Source: Brevundimonas variabilis (lineage in GTDB: Bacteria; Pseudomonadota; Alphaproteobacteria; Caulobacterales; Caulobacteraceae). From it: a stretch of 64,000 nucleotides of DNA. Numbering within the stretch: the first letter of the stretch is position 1; every line of letters starts with the position of its first letter. The stretch is taken from NCBI RefSeq assembly GCF_014199945.1, contig NZ_JACHOR010000002.1, positions 434,001 through 498,000 of the forward strand, in the 5' to 3' direction. The notes under the pieces are model-generated. The model worked only from the letters and a program-made list of their open reading frames with translations, was not told the origin of the DNA and ran no database searches. Made by a program: the position numbers and the translations under genes. Of the stretch, positions 17,971 through 26,791 are shown one piece after another.

Positions 17971-19068
17971 ATGAGCCTCGACGCCCTTTTCCAGCCCTTT
18001 CAGGTCAAGTCGCTGAAAATGCCAAACCGGATCGTCATGGCCCCGATGACCCGGTCCTTCTCGCCTGGCGGCATCCCGACGTCTGACGTCGCGGCCTACT
18101 ATCGTCGTCGGGCCGAGGGTGGTGTCGGCTTGATCATCACCGAGGGAACCGTCGTCGAACGGCCCGCCGCCCGCAACGATGCCAAGGTGCCGGTCTTTCA
18201 TGGCGAGGCCCTGCCGGAATGGAAAAAGGTCGTCGAGGACGTCCATGCAGCGGGTGGCCTGATCGCCCCGCAGATCTGGCACGTCGGTTCGGCTCGCGGG
18301 CAGGGACGGGACTGGGAGCCACTGGGCAAGGTGGACAGCCCGTCAGGTCTCGTTGCGCCCGAGAAGCCGAAGTACGAGCCCATGACCGAGGAAGACATTG
18401 CCGACACGATCCACGCCTTCGGTCGTTCGGCCAGGGCTGCCCGGGACCTCGGGTTCGATGCGGTGGAGATCCATGGAGCCCACGGCTATCTGATCGACCA
18501 ATTCTTCTGGGATGGGGTCAACCAGCGCGGTGACAAATGGGGCGGCCCCGCCATCGCGGACCGCAACCGGTTCGCTGTCGAGGTCATCAAGGCCGTCCGC
18601 GAGGGCGTTGGCGAGGATACCGCCCTGATCATACGCCTGTCGCAGTGGAAGCAGCAGGACTACGCCGCCCGCATCGCCGAGACACCCGAGCAGATGACCG
18701 AGTGGCTGGCTCCGATGTCCGAGGCTGGCGTTGACGTGTTCCATTGCTCCCAGCGGCGTTTCTGGGAGCCGGAATTCGAAGGCTCCGACCTGAATTTTGC
18801 GGGCTGGGCCAAGAAGCTCACGGGCAAGCCCACCATTACCGTGGGCTCGGTCGGGCTGGACGGCGAGTTCATGGCGGCCTTTGCCGGCGAAGGGTCGAAG
18901 CCGGCCTCGCTCGACGGCCTTCTGGAGCGTCTGGAGAAGGACGAGTTCGATCTCGTCGCGGTCGGTCGCGCGCTTCTGGCGGACCCGCACTGGGTCGAGA
19001 AGATCCGTGATGGCCGGACCGACGAACTGAACGACTTCAAGCGTGAGGACATGGCGGTGCTTCACTAG
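17971..19068 (+). CDS. Old yellow enzyme family NADH:flavin oxidoreductase
   Basis: An FMN-dependent ene-reductase that reduces activated C=C bonds; the natural substrate is unknown. The 365-aa TIM barrel has PNRIVMAPMTRSFS, QIWHVG, and the substrate and FMN site EIHGAHGYLIDQFFWDG. The late phosphate-binding part is DLVAVGRALLADPHW. AAGGA lies about 8 bp before the ATG. It stands as a single gene, with 135 bp of non-coding DNA before it. Confidence 0.92.
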   Translation: MSLDALFQPFQVKSLKMPNRIVMAPMTRSFSPGGIPTSDVAAYYRRRAEGGVGLIITEGTVVERPAARNDAKVPVFHGEALPEWKKVVEDVHAAGGLIAPQIWHVGSARGQGRDWEPLGKVDSPSGLVAPEKPKYEPMTEEDIADTIHAFGRSARAARDLGFDAVEIHGAHGYLIDQFFWDGVNQRGDKWGGPAIADRNRFAVEVIKAVREGVGEDTALIIRLSQWKQQDYAARIAETPEQMTEWLAPMSEAGVDVFHCSQRRFWEPEFEGSDLNFAGWAKKLTGKPTITVGSVGLDGEFMAAFAGEGSKPASLDGLLERLEKDEFDLVAVGRALLADPHWVEKIRDGRTDELNDFKREDMAVLH

Positions 19069-19113
19069 GCCCCGCTTGACGTTCAGGACGGCGCAGTCGA
19101 TGCCTCTGCGGGC

Positions 19114-19878
19114 ATGATCATTGCCGTCCTCATCACGACCGTCTGGCTCAGCCTGATCATCGGGGCACGCTACCTGCTGGTGGCCGGCTTCGTCTGGTGG
19201 CTGCAGTGGGGTCGAGCGCAGGGTATCGGGCACCAGCTCAATCGAGAGCGCCCGACCGCGAGGATGATGCGCCACGAGATCCGGTTTTCGCTTCTGTCGA
19301 CCCCGATCTATGCCTTCCCTACAGCCATCGCCCTCGAGGCCTGGAAAGCCGGCGGTACGCAGATGTATCTGGACCCCATGGCCTATCCGCTGTGGTGGCT
19401 GCCCGTCAGTTTCCTGCTGCTGCTGATCGTCCAGGACGCCCACTACTACTGGACGCACAGGCTTCTGCATCACCGCAGCATCTTCGCGTGGGCCCATGCC
19501 GGGCATCACCGGGCGCGCGACCCGAGCCCCTTCGCCAGCTTTGCCTTCGATCCCGCCGAAGCTCTGGTGACGGCCTGGCTTCTGCCTCTGCTGACGTTTC
19601 TGGTTCCGCTCAACATCTGGATGCTGGCGGTTCTGCTCACGGTCATGACTGCGACAGCCGTGATGAACCACTGCGGCTGGGAGATGTGGCCCGATCGCTG
19701 GATAAGGTCAGGGGCAGGGGCGCAATTGATCACTGCCACCCACCACAGCCGCCATCACACCCACATGAAGACGAATTTCGGGCTCTATTTCCGGTTCTGG
19801 GACCGGATTTTCGGTACGGATGCCATGCCGGATGCGCCCGCTACAACAGGCGGGCAGGCTAGGCCGGCTCGACGATGA
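19114..19878 (+). CDS. Sterol desaturase / fatty acid hydroxylase family membrane protein
   Basis: A di-iron membrane oxygenase. The 254-aa protein has about four hydrophobic segments and the three His clusters of the family: HYYWTHRLLHH, HAGHHRARDPS and HHSRHHTHMKTNFG. Substrates in this family vary (sterols, carotenoids, lipids), so no specific reaction is claimed. It begins 45 bp after the flavin oxidoreductase on the same strand and may be co-transcribed. Its end overlaps the convergent YbjQ-like gene by 20 bp. Confidence 0.9.
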   Translation: MIIAVLITTVWLSLIIGARYLLVAGFVWWLQWGRAQGIGHQLNRERPTARMMRHEIRFSLLSTPIYAFPTAIALEAWKAGGTQMYLDPMAYPLWWLPVSFLLLLIVQDAHYYWTHRLLHHRSIFAWAHAGHHRARDPSPFASFAFDPAEALVTAWLLPLLTFLVPLNIWMLAVLLTVMTATAVMNHCGWEMWPDRWIRSGAGAQLITATHHSRHHTHMKTNFGLYFRFWDRIFGTDAMPDAPATTGGQARPARR

Positions 19879-20179
19879 CGGCGGTCCCATAGGCCAGTAC
19901 CTCGGTCACGCCTTCCATGATCTCGTTCGACTCATATCGCATGGCAACAACCGCGTTTGCCCCCATTTCACGGGCCTGCTGGACCAGATGCTCAAGAGCT
20001 TCGGCTCGCGACGCCTCGGCCAGCTTTACATAGGCCTCTACCCTGCCGCCCAGCATCGACTGAATACCCCCGATCGCATCCGCAACGAGATTGCGCGATC
20101 GGACGGTGATGCCGCGCGCGAGGCCAACCGTCTGGATGACCCTGTGGCCGGGAATATCGTTCGTGGTGACGATCAGCAT
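19859..20179 (-). CDS. YbjQ/UPF0145 family protein
   Basis: The 106-aa protein matches the YbjQ (DUF74) family, which forms small pentameric beta-rich proteins of unknown role. It shows IPGHRVIQTVGLARGITVRS, IGGIQSMLGGRVEAYVKLAE, ARxMGANAVVAMRYES and VLAYGTAV. Length is typical. It lies 27 bp after folA on the same strand and may be the last gene of the thyA-folA unit. The 3' end overlaps the convergent membrane hydroxylase. Confidence 0.9.
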   Translation of the reverse strand: MLIVTTNDIPGHRVIQTVGLARGITVRSRNLVADAIGGIQSMLGGRVEAYVKLAEASRAEALEHLVQQAREMGANAVVAMRYESNEIMEGVTEVLAYGTAVIVEPA

Positions 20180-20206
20180 GGAGCTCTCCTGTCGTGAGGG
20201 TACAGC

Positions 20207-20737
20207 TTAAACGCGCCGCTCGAGGATGCGGAAGACGAAATCGTGGTCATCCCTGTCGCCGGCAGCATGGGCCTCGCGCGACACCTCGATCCAGTCCGCT
20301 TCGTCGAAGGCCGGAAACACGGCATCGCCATCCGGTTCGGCTTCGACTTCGGTGATGTACAGCCGTTTGGCACGGCCCAGGGTCGCCTCGAACAGGGCGG
20401 TGCCGCCGATGATGCAGATCTCCTCGATCCCGTCCTCCTCGGCTGTCTCACGGGCGATGTCGATCGCATCAGCCAGATTGGCGCAGACCACAGCCCCCTT
20501 TGCCTTGCCCGCTTCCTCGTAGGACAGGTCTCGGGACAGGACGAGGTTGAGCCGGCCGGGCAGGGGTCGCAGGGGCAGGCTCTCCCAGGTTGAACGCCCC
20601 ATCAGACAGGGCTTGCCTACAGTGATCGCCTTGAACCGCTGCAGATCGCTCCGCAGCTTCCAGGGCAGGTCGCCATCGCGCCCGATCACGCCGTTGCGGG
20701 CCCTGGCGACGACAAGCGCGATGTGGGGAACAGTCAT
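20207..20737 (-). CDS. folA: Dihydrofolate reductase
   Basis: Reduces dihydrofolate, made by ThyA, back to tetrahydrofolate with NADPH. The 176-aa protein has ARNGVIGRDGDLPWKLRSDL, MGRSTWESLPLRPLPGR and the NADPH site IIGGTALFEATL. I chose ATG at 20737 (MTVPHIALVVA), which overlaps the end of the NTP-PPase gene by 4 bp, over a longer frame to 20764. It sits in an operon with thyA, its metabolic partner. Confidence 0.96.
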   Translation of the reverse strand: MTVPHIALVVARARNGVIGRDGDLPWKLRSDLQRFKAITVGKPCLMGRSTWESLPLRPLPGRLNLVLSRDLSYEEAGKAKGAVVCANLADAIDIARETAEEDGIEEICIIGGTALFEATLGRAKRLYITEVEAEPDGDAVFPAFDEADWIEVSREAHAAGDRDDHDFVFRILERRV

Positions 20738-21039
20738 GCAGTTGGCTCCAGCCATTTCAGCCATTTGCGACGCATGGCGGCCTCCAGGTCGATCCCGGCC
20801 CGGTCACAATAGATCAACAGCATCCCCAGCACATCCGCCGCCTCATCGGCCTGGGCCATCGTGTCCGGCAGCCCCCGCGCCCGTCCGGACAGCCGTAGAT
20901 GCTCGGCCGTCAGCTCGCCCAGTTCCTCCTGAAGTTTCAACAGGGCCCAGTCGCGGTCCCGGTCGATTGCATGTTCGGCAGCATAGATGTCGGAGATGCG
21001 CAGGACATCGGCCTGAAGCACCAGAAGATCCAGCGCCAT
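20734..21039 (-). CDS. MazG-like all-alpha NTP pyrophosphohydrolase
   Basis: A 101-aa protein of the all-alpha NTP-PPase superfamily, with the metal-binding pattern KLQEELGELTAEHL (ExxE) followed by QADEAADVLGMLLIYC (ExxD). Such enzymes remove the pyrophosphate from NTPs or dNTPs. It sits between thyA and folA with 1-4 bp overlaps, so it may cleanse or limit the dUTP/dNTP pool that feeds ThyA. That role is inferred from position. Confidence 0.82.
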   Translation of the reverse strand: MALDLLVLQADVLRISDIYAAEHAIDRDRDWALLKLQEELGELTAEHLRLSGRARGLPDTMAQADEAADVLGMLLIYCDRAGIDLEAAMRRKWLKWLEPTA

Positions 21040-21896
21040 CAGACGGCGACCGCCGCCTTGATATGCGGGTGGGGATCGTAATCCGTCAGAACAAAATCCC
21101 CCGGTTCGAAGGCAAACAGGTCCCGGCGGGCAGCGAGGGTCATCGTCGGCAGGTCACGCGGCTGGCGCGACAACTGCAGTTGCGCCTGCTCGACATGGTT
21201 CACATAGAGGTGGGCGTCCCCAAGCGTGTGCACGAACTCGCCCGGCTTGAGCCCGACGACCTGCGCCATCATCATCGTCAGCAGGGCATAGGAGGCGATG
21301 TTGAACGGAACGCCGAGGAAGACGTCCGCCGATCGCTGATAGAGCTGGCAGCTCAGCCTTCCGTCCGCGACAAAAAACTGGAACAGGCAGTGACAGGGCG
21401 GCAGGGCCATGTCCTCGATGTCCGCCGGGTTCCAGGCGGAAACAATATGCCGGCGACTGTTCGGGTCGGTCTTCAATCCCTCGATCAGGCGAGAAATCTG
21501 GTCGATGCTTTCGCCGTCGGGCGCAGCCCAGGACCGCCACTGCTTGCCGTAAACGGGGCCCAGCTCGCCAGTATCGTCGGCCCATTCGTCCCAGATCGAG
21601 CAGCCGTTCTCCTTGAGCCAGGCGATGTTCGTCTCGCCACGCAGGAACCACAGCAGTTCCACGATGATCGATCGCAGATGAAGCTTCTTGGTCGTCAGCA
21701 GCGGAAAACCCCGAGCGAGGTCAAACCGCATCTGCCGCCCGAAAACACCCAGAGTCCCGGTTCCCGTACGGTCATCGCGCCGGGTGCCGGTCTCAAGGAT
21801 ATCACGCAGCAGGTTCAGATACGGCCATTCCGGATGGTTGGGGCTGACCGGTTCTGCTGTGGCCCGGATCCCGACAAGGTCTTCAATGGCGTTCAT
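21039..21896 (-). CDS. thyA: Thymidylate synthase
   Basis: Methylates dUMP to dTMP using methylene-tetrahydrofolate. The 285-aa protein has [18 protein letters not shown], the catalytic Cys in [31 protein letters not shown] and HLYVNHVEQ. It is first in the thyA / NTP-PPase / folA unit; its stop overlaps the next ATG by one base. The N-terminus is slightly longer than in E. coli. Confidence 0.97.
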   Translation of the reverse strand: MNAIEDLVGIRATAEPVSPNHPEWPYLNLLRDILETGTRRDDRTGTGTLGVFGRQMRFDLARGFPLLTTKKLHLRSIIVELLWFLRGETNIAWLKENGCSIWDEWADDTGELGPVYGKQWRSWAAPDGESIDQISRLIEGLKTDPNSRRHIVSAWNPADIEDMALPPCHCLFQFFVADGRLSCQLYQRSADVFLGVPFNIASYALLTMMMAQVVGLKPGEFVHTLGDAHLYVNHVEQAQLQLSRQPRDLPTMTLAARRDLFAFEPGDFVLTDYDPHPHIKAAVAV

Positions 21897-21963
21897 GCCG
21901 ACACTGTGCCGTTGATTCGCCTCGCTTCACATCTCGCTGATTCGATTGCCCACAGAATCCGGG

Positions 21964-22506
21964 TCAGCCCCAGAAACCGCCGTTATCGAGAAAGGCCTGT
22001 TCCTCCCCGGTCGTGACACGGCCCAGACAGGCATTTCTGTGCGGGAACCGGCCGAACCGCACGATGACATCGCGGTGCACATGGGCGAATTTCAGCGTGT
22101 CCGGCATATCTGCGACAAGCGGCAAAAGGGCATCCTGATCGACCATGGCCTCGGAGTGCATCAGCGGCATGAAAAGGAACTGGCGGAGGTCAGGCTCGAA
22201 CGCGGCCGGATAGCCGCGCGCAATGGCGTCCTTTGCGAACATCAGGGCCAGGGGATCGGTTGCGAACTGATGGGCCGTGCCACGGAAGCTGTTACGAGGG
22301 TACTGGTCCAGAACGATCATGAGGGCCAGCGCACCTTCGGCGGTGCTCATCCAGTCGTCCAGTTGCCGACGGGCTGCGGCAAAATGCGCGGCCCTGCCTT
22401 CTTCGCGAAAGAGCCAGTCGAACTGGGGATCCTTCTTGTACCAGCGCGCGGGTCCGGCGTCTTTCCAGAAGCCGACGAGCGTGGATGGCGTTATGAGACC
22501 AGGCAT
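21964..22506 (-). CDS. DUF924 family protein
   Basis: The 180-aa protein matches DUF924, an alpha-helical, TPR-like family of unknown function. It shows VGFWKDAGPARWYKKDPQFD, ALMIVLDQYPRNSFRGTA and FLFMPLMHSEAMVDQ. I chose ATG at 22506, preceded by AGGG at usable spacing. It shares its start codon bases with the divergent IlvC-like gene (CATG at 22504-22507). It ends 67 bp before thyA on the same strand. Confidence 0.9.
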   Translation of the reverse strand: MPGLITPSTLVGFWKDAGPARWYKKDPQFDWLFREEGRAAHFAAARRQLDDWMSTAEGALALMIVLDQYPRNSFRGTAHQFATDPLALMFAKDAIARGYPAAFEPDLRQFLFMPLMHSEAMVDQDALLPLVADMPDTLKFAHVHRDVIVRFGRFPHRNACLGRVTTGEEQAFLDNGGFWG

Positions 22507-23521
22507 GACCAGGACCCTAGACACGCCGCTCCCCGTTTTCCATGACCGCAACTGCGATCTGTCGATTATCCAGGCCAAGCGGGTCGCAGTAATCGGCTAT
22601 GGCAGCCAGGGACGGACCCACGCGCTCAATCTTCGCGATTCAGGCGTGGCGGAAATCGTCGTAGGCCTGAAGCCCGGATCTCCGACTCGCGCACGGGCCG
22701 AGGCCGACGGCTTTGCGGTGAAAACCGCAGGAGAGGCGACCGCTGATGCCGACGTGGTTGCGATCATGGTGTCGGACGAGGCGCACCGTGACCTCTGGCG
22801 TGACGAGATCGAGCCCACCATTCGGACCGGTTCCGCACTGGTCTTTGCCCATGGGCTATCGGTACGATTCGGGCTCGTCACGCCTCGAGCAGACCTCGAC
22901 GTCATTCTGGCCTCGCCCAAGGGAATCGGTCCGAGAATCCGCGATCTCTATGAGGCGGGGGAGGGCGTTTTCTGTCTGTTTGGCGTGCACCAGAACGCCT
23001 CGGGCTCTGCCCATGCCCTCGGCCTATCCTATGCAGCGGCTCTTGGCTGCGGGCGCAAGGGTATCCTCGAGACGACGTTTCGGGACGAATGCGAGAGCGA
23101 TCTGTTTGGCGAACAGGTCGTTCTGTGCGGCGGGACAGTGGAGCTGGTCGATGCCGCCTTCATGAAACTGGTCGAGGCAGGCTACCCACCCGAGGTGGCG
23201 TGGTTCGAATGCTTTTATGAACTGAAGCTGGTGACGGATCTGATGCACAGCCTGGGGCCGGCGGGTGCCTTTGCACGGATATCCAACACCGCCGAATACG
23301 GAGCCTATCTCACCGGCCCACGCGTGTTGGGCACCCCGTCACGCGAAGCCATGGACACCGTTCTTTCGGACGTGCGGGACGGGTCGTTCGTCAAAAGATT
23401 GATGGCCGACTATGACAAGGGGTCGCCCGAACTGCTTGCGAACCGCAAGGCTCTTGATCAACGGTTGATCGAGTCGGTTGGCCGCCGTCTGGGCGACATC
23501 GCAGCATCGGCGAAGGATTGA
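22505..23521 (+). CDS. Divergent ketol-acid reductoisomerase (IlvC-like)
   Basis: KARI rearranges and reduces acetolactate in branched-chain amino acid synthesis. The 338-aa class I-length protein has the Rossmann motif VAVIGYGSQGRTHALNLRDSG. The metal-site region is ETTFRDECESDLFGEQVVLCGG and VAWFECFYELKLVTDLM, and the late SNTAEYG is present. It departs from usual KARI at places normally strict: HGLSVRFG for HGFNIHFG, SPKGIGPRIR for APKGPGHTVR, and IMVSDE for LLPDE. It is not in an ilv operon. It may be a KARI paralogue with another substrate. Start ATG at 22505, or 22493. Confidence 0.85.
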   Translation: MTRTLDTPLPVFHDRNCDLSIIQAKRVAVIGYGSQGRTHALNLRDSGVAEIVVGLKPGSPTRARAEADGFAVKTAGEATADADVVAIMVSDEAHRDLWRDEIEPTIRTGSALVFAHGLSVRFGLVTPRADLDVILASPKGIGPRIRDLYEAGEGVFCLFGVHQNASGSAHALGLSYAAALGCGRKGILETTFRDECESDLFGEQVVLCGGTVELVDAAFMKLVEAGYPPEVAWFECFYELKLVTDLMHSLGPAGAFARISNTAEYGAYLTGPRVLGTPSREAMDTVLSDVRDGSFVKRLMADYDKGSPELLANRKALDQRLIESVGRRLGDIAASAKD

Positions 23522-23554
23522 TCGGAGCCCCTTCGGGACAGGCCACCGGAAAAA

Positions 23555-23631
23555 TGGTCGGAGTGAGAGGATTCGAACCTCCGACCCCTGCGTCCCGAAC
23601 GCAGTGCTCTACCAGGCTGAGCCACACTCCG
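23555..23631 (-). tRNA. tRNA-Pro(CGG)
   Basis: Read on the minus strand this gives a 77-nt cloverleaf. Acceptor CGGAGTG pairs with CACTCCG. The D arm has GGCTCAGCCTGGTAGAGC. The anticodon stem-loop is CTGCG-TTCGGGA-CGCAG with anticodon CGG, and the T arm GGAGGTTCGAATCCTC. CCA is encoded at 23555-23557. It lies 34 bp after the IlvC-like gene, on the opposite strand. Confidence 0.96.
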
Positions 23632-23785
23632 ACTTGAGGAGCGGGCTTATAGCGATGGGCCGATGCGACCGCAAGCCGCCAATATGGGCGTGTCACTCCT
23701 CGGAAATGTGGTGTTGCATCCCCCGCGACCTTGGCGTATTCGACCGCCTCCCAGCGGCCCAGGCCGTCGGGAACGCCGGACCTGC

Positions 23786-23859
23786 TGGGGAATGGTGTAA
23801 TGGTAACACTCCGGTTTTTGGTACCGTCATTCTAGGTTCGAGTCCTAGTTCCCCAGCCA
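23786..23859 (+). tRNA. tRNA-Gln(TTG)
   Basis: A 74-nt cloverleaf: acceptor TGGGGAA pairs with TTCCCCA, D arm GTGTAATGGTAACAC, anticodon loop TTTTGGT giving TTG, T arm CTAGGTTCGAGTCCTAG, discriminator G and an encoded CCA. The anticodon stem has a C-T mismatch at its outer end. The 150 bases before it and the 190 bases after it hold no gene that I can support. Confidence 0.95.
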
Positions 23860-24051
23860 TCCCGCCTTTAACGCGACATCGGCGCGCCGGCGCAGTCCGA
23901 CCGACTACAGGCAGCCGAAATGGTTTCCCGAACGCCGTTCATTCATAAAAACAGCCATTTCCGCGATTCCGCGAACCAAGCGCGGCCTGCTGCGTTAGGA
24001 AGTGTCCGGTAGCTGACTTAACGTGGTCACGGTGAGTCGGATTATGGGCTG

Positions 24052-24510
24052 GTGGCGGATTTGGCAGCACTGAGCGACTTTCGGGTCATGATTGTCGAAG
24101 ACCAGGCCATTCTTGCGATGGAGCTGGAAATGGTGCTCGGCGATGCCGGGTACAGGGTGGTTGGCTGTGCCATGGACCAGGCCAGCGCCTTTGCAATTGC
24201 AGAACGCGAAGCACCGGAACTGGCCCTTGTGGATGTGAATCTGCTTGATGGTCTCACAGGGCCTGATCTCGCAGCCAGACTGGTCCAGGACAGCGGGATT
24301 GCCGTCATCTTCCTGACAGCAAACCCGGAGCAGATTCCAGACGGCTATGCAGGTGCACTCGGCGCTGTCTCCAAGCCTTTCGACGAACAGACCATTCAGG
24401 ATGCCGTCGCGTTCGCCGCCCGGTTTCGATCGACGGGCCGGGTTGGGGAAGTTCCCCGCCGACTTCGGCCCGCGCCCTGGCTGGCGACGCTGGGCCGGGC
24501 GGACATCTGA
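24052..24510 (+). CDS. Single-domain response regulator (receiver only)
   Basis: The 152-aa protein is a lone CheY-like receiver. It has the acidic pair in VMIVEDQAILAMELE, the phosphorylated Asp in LALVDVNLLDG, Thr in IFLTANPEQ and Lys in VSKPFDE. There is no DNA-binding or enzyme domain after about 125, only a basic tail. The LTANPEQxPDGYxGALGAVSKPF layout resembles small alphaproteobacterial stress or phosphorelay receivers. No kinase is next to it. The start used is GTG at 24052; an ATG lies at 24088. Confidence 0.88.
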   Translation: MADLAALSDFRVMIVEDQAILAMELEMVLGDAGYRVVGCAMDQASAFAIAEREAPELALVDVNLLDGLTGPDLAARLVQDSGIAVIFLTANPEQIPDGYAGALGAVSKPFDEQTIQDAVAFAARFRSTGRVGEVPRRLRPAPWLATLGRADI

Positions 24511-24527
24511 GGCCAGGAACAGGAAGC

Positions 24528-26705
24528 CTAACGCTCCCAGCCCTTTTCAATCGCCCAGATCGCAAACGCATAGTCGTGTGCGACCTCCTTCAGATAATCG
24601 AACCGGCCCGACGCTCCGCCATGGCCGGCTTCCATGTTGATCTTCAGCAGCACCGGCTTGCCTGATGTCGTGGCGGGGCGCAGCTTGGCGACCCACTTCT
24701 GCGGTTCCCAGTAGGTCACGCGCGGGTCCGATAGTCCCCCGGTGGCCAGGATCGCGGGATAGTCCATAGGCGCAACCTGATCGTAGGGGCTGTAGCTGAT
24801 CATGTAGTCGTAGGCCTCAGCATCCTCGATCGGGTTGCCCCACTCCGGCCATTCCGGCGGTGTGAGGGGCAGGGAGGTGTCCGACATGGTGTTGATCACA
24901 TCAACGAACGGCACCTGGCCGATCACCCCTGCCCACAGTTCGGGCCGCATATTGGTGACGGCACCCATCAGGAGACCGCCCGCCGATCCACCCTGGGCCA
25001 CAATGTTTCCAGCCTTGGCATAGTTGCGCGCAATCAGATGATCTGCTGCTGCGGTAAAGTCGGTGAAGGTGTTCTTCTTCTTGAATTTCCTTCCATCGAG
25101 GAACCAGCCCCACCCCTTGTCGGATCCCCCCCTGATATGGGCAATGGCGTAAATCCAGCCGCGATCGACGAGCGACAGCCGGCCTGTCGAGAAGGATGCG
25201 GCCATGGGGATGCCGTAGGATCCGTAGCCATAGAGCAGCAGAGGGGCGGAACCATCGACCGATGTCGTCTTGCGGCGCAGCACTGTGACGGGAACCAGCT
25301 CGCCGTCCGGGGCCGGTGCGCTGAGGCGTTCGACAACGTAGTTCGCAGGATCGTGACCGGATGGAATTTCCTGCACCTTTCGCAGGGTCCGCTCACGGGT
25401 TCTCAAATCATAGTCGTAGGTCGATGTCGGGGTTGAAGGAGAGTTGTAGCCATAGCGCATGACGGACGTATCGAACTCTGACGCTCCACCCAGCGACAGC
25501 GCATAGGCTGGCTCATCGACGGCGATCTCATGCTCGTCTCCGACACGATCGCGGATGATGATCCGCGTGTTGGCGTCGGCCCGCTCCTGGCGCGCCAGGA
25601 ACCCTCGTACAAGGGCGACGCCCTCGATGTAACGACCTGGCGCGTGAGGAATCAGATCGTTCCAGCCCGCCTTGCCAGGGTTGGCGGTCGGGGCCTCCAC
25701 CACCTTGAAATCAACGCTGTCGTCGGCGTTGGTACGGATGACCCACCGGTCAGCCCAATGGTCGGCATCGTAGAGCCGCGCAGTCTGACGCGGCTCGATA
25801 AGGGCCGGTTCGGCTGTCGGCGATGCGCCCGGTATGAACCGCGCTTCTGACGTTTCCTGGTTGCCGATGGAGATCAGGATGAACGCGTCATCCGACGTAC
25901 GACCGACGCCGATGAACATGCCCTCGTCCTGCTCATGATAGACGAGAGTTGTCTCTCCGCCCCGCGCAGGCCGCCGGAAGATCTTGTCCGGGCGGCCATT
26001 GTCGTCACGGTTCGTCCAGAAGATCCACTGACTGTCGGGTGAGAACGTAAAGTTTCCGCCGGCCGAGCCAATCGGGTCCGGAAGAAGCTCGCCGGTGGCA
26101 AGATCCCTGACGTAGATCTGATGCACCTCTGACCCCTGAGCGTCTTCTGCATAGGCGAACAGGCTATGGTCAGGGCTGTGCTCGGCAGCGCTGACCTCGG
26201 AATAGGCCTTGCCCGCCGCGAGGGCATTGGCATCCAGCAGGATCTCTTCCCCAGCCGACTGGCCGCGCGGACGGCGACAGAACCGCGGATGCTGATCGCC
26301 CGTGTTGAAGCGGGTGTAATATTCCCACGGACCGTCGGGCGAGGGGACGGACGAATCATCCTGCTTGATACGTCCCTTCATCTCCTCGAACATCGCTTCC
26401 TGCAGCGGCAGGGTCGAGGCCAGCATGGCTTCGCGATAAGCATTCTCGGCTGTCAGATGCGCCTTCACATCGGCCTTGATCAGGGTTGGATCGCGCAGGA
26501 CAGCCTGCCAATTGTCATCCTTCATCCACTGATAGTCATCTGTCCGGGTGCGCCCCAGTTGCTCGATCGACACTGGAATTTTTGCAGCAACAGGCGGGAC
26601 TGGGCGGTTGGACATCGGGGCTCCGGCGGGACGAGCGAGTGCAGGGGTTGTGGACGCAGCGAACGCCGTCGCAGCTGTGGAGACAATCAGTTCGCGGCGG
26701 TTCAT
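24528..26705 (-). CDS. ptrB: Oligopeptidase B (S9 family), exported
   Basis: A serine peptidase that cuts short peptides after basic residues. The 725-aa protein has a twin-arginine-like signal (NRRELIVSTAATAFAASTTPALA), so it may be exported, then a beta-propeller and an alpha/beta-hydrolase domain. The catalytic Ser is in VAQGGSAGGLLMGAVTN, and the His in MEAGHGGASGR near the end. LLYGYGSYGIPM and AHIRGGSDKGWGWF are typical of the family. It is divergent from the trypsin-like protease gene. Confidence 0.93.
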   Translation of the reverse strand: MNRRELIVSTAATAFAASTTPALARPAGAPMSNRPVPPVAAKIPVSIEQLGRTRTDDYQWMKDDNWQAVLRDPTLIKADVKAHLTAENAYREAMLASTLPLQEAMFEEMKGRIKQDDSSVPSPDGPWEYYTRFNTGDQHPRFCRRPRGQSAGEEILLDANALAAGKAYSEVSAAEHSPDHSLFAYAEDAQGSEVHQIYVRDLATGELLPDPIGSAGGNFTFSPDSQWIFWTNRDDNGRPDKIFRRPARGGETTLVYHEQDEGMFIGVGRTSDDAFILISIGNQETSEARFIPGASPTAEPALIEPRQTARLYDADHWADRWVIRTNADDSVDFKVVEAPTANPGKAGWNDLIPHAPGRYIEGVALVRGFLARQERADANTRIIIRDRVGDEHEIAVDEPAYALSLGGASEFDTSVMRYGYNSPSTPTSTYDYDLRTRERTLRKVQEIPSGHDPANYVVERLSAPAPDGELVPVTVLRRKTTSVDGSAPLLLYGYGSYGIPMAASFSTGRLSLVDRGWIYAIAHIRGGSDKGWGWFLDGRKFKKKNTFTDFTAAADHLIARNYAKAGNIVAQGGSAGGLLMGAVTNMRPELWAGVIGQVPFVDVINTMSDTSLPLTPPEWPEWGNPIEDAEAYDYMISYSPYDQVAPMDYPAILATGGLSDPRVTYWEPQKWVAKLRPATTSGKPVLLKINMEAGHGGASGRFDYLKEVAHDYAFAIWAIEKGWER

Positions 26706-26791
26706 GGCGGCACCCTTATGTATGGACGCGGCGACCTTGTGCGAGGGCAGGGGGCATCGTCAAATGAACAAACGCCAAGGTAGGATGCAGA

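Noticed and set aside
23478..23948. 156-codon frame across the two tRNA genes
   Set aside because: It reads through tRNA-Pro and tRNA-Gln, so it cannot be a normal protein gene.
24001..24045. A GTGTCCGG string before the receiver gene, similar to the lepB palindromes
   Set aside because: Only half of the palindrome is present (GTGTCCGGTAGC), so it is not counted as an operator.
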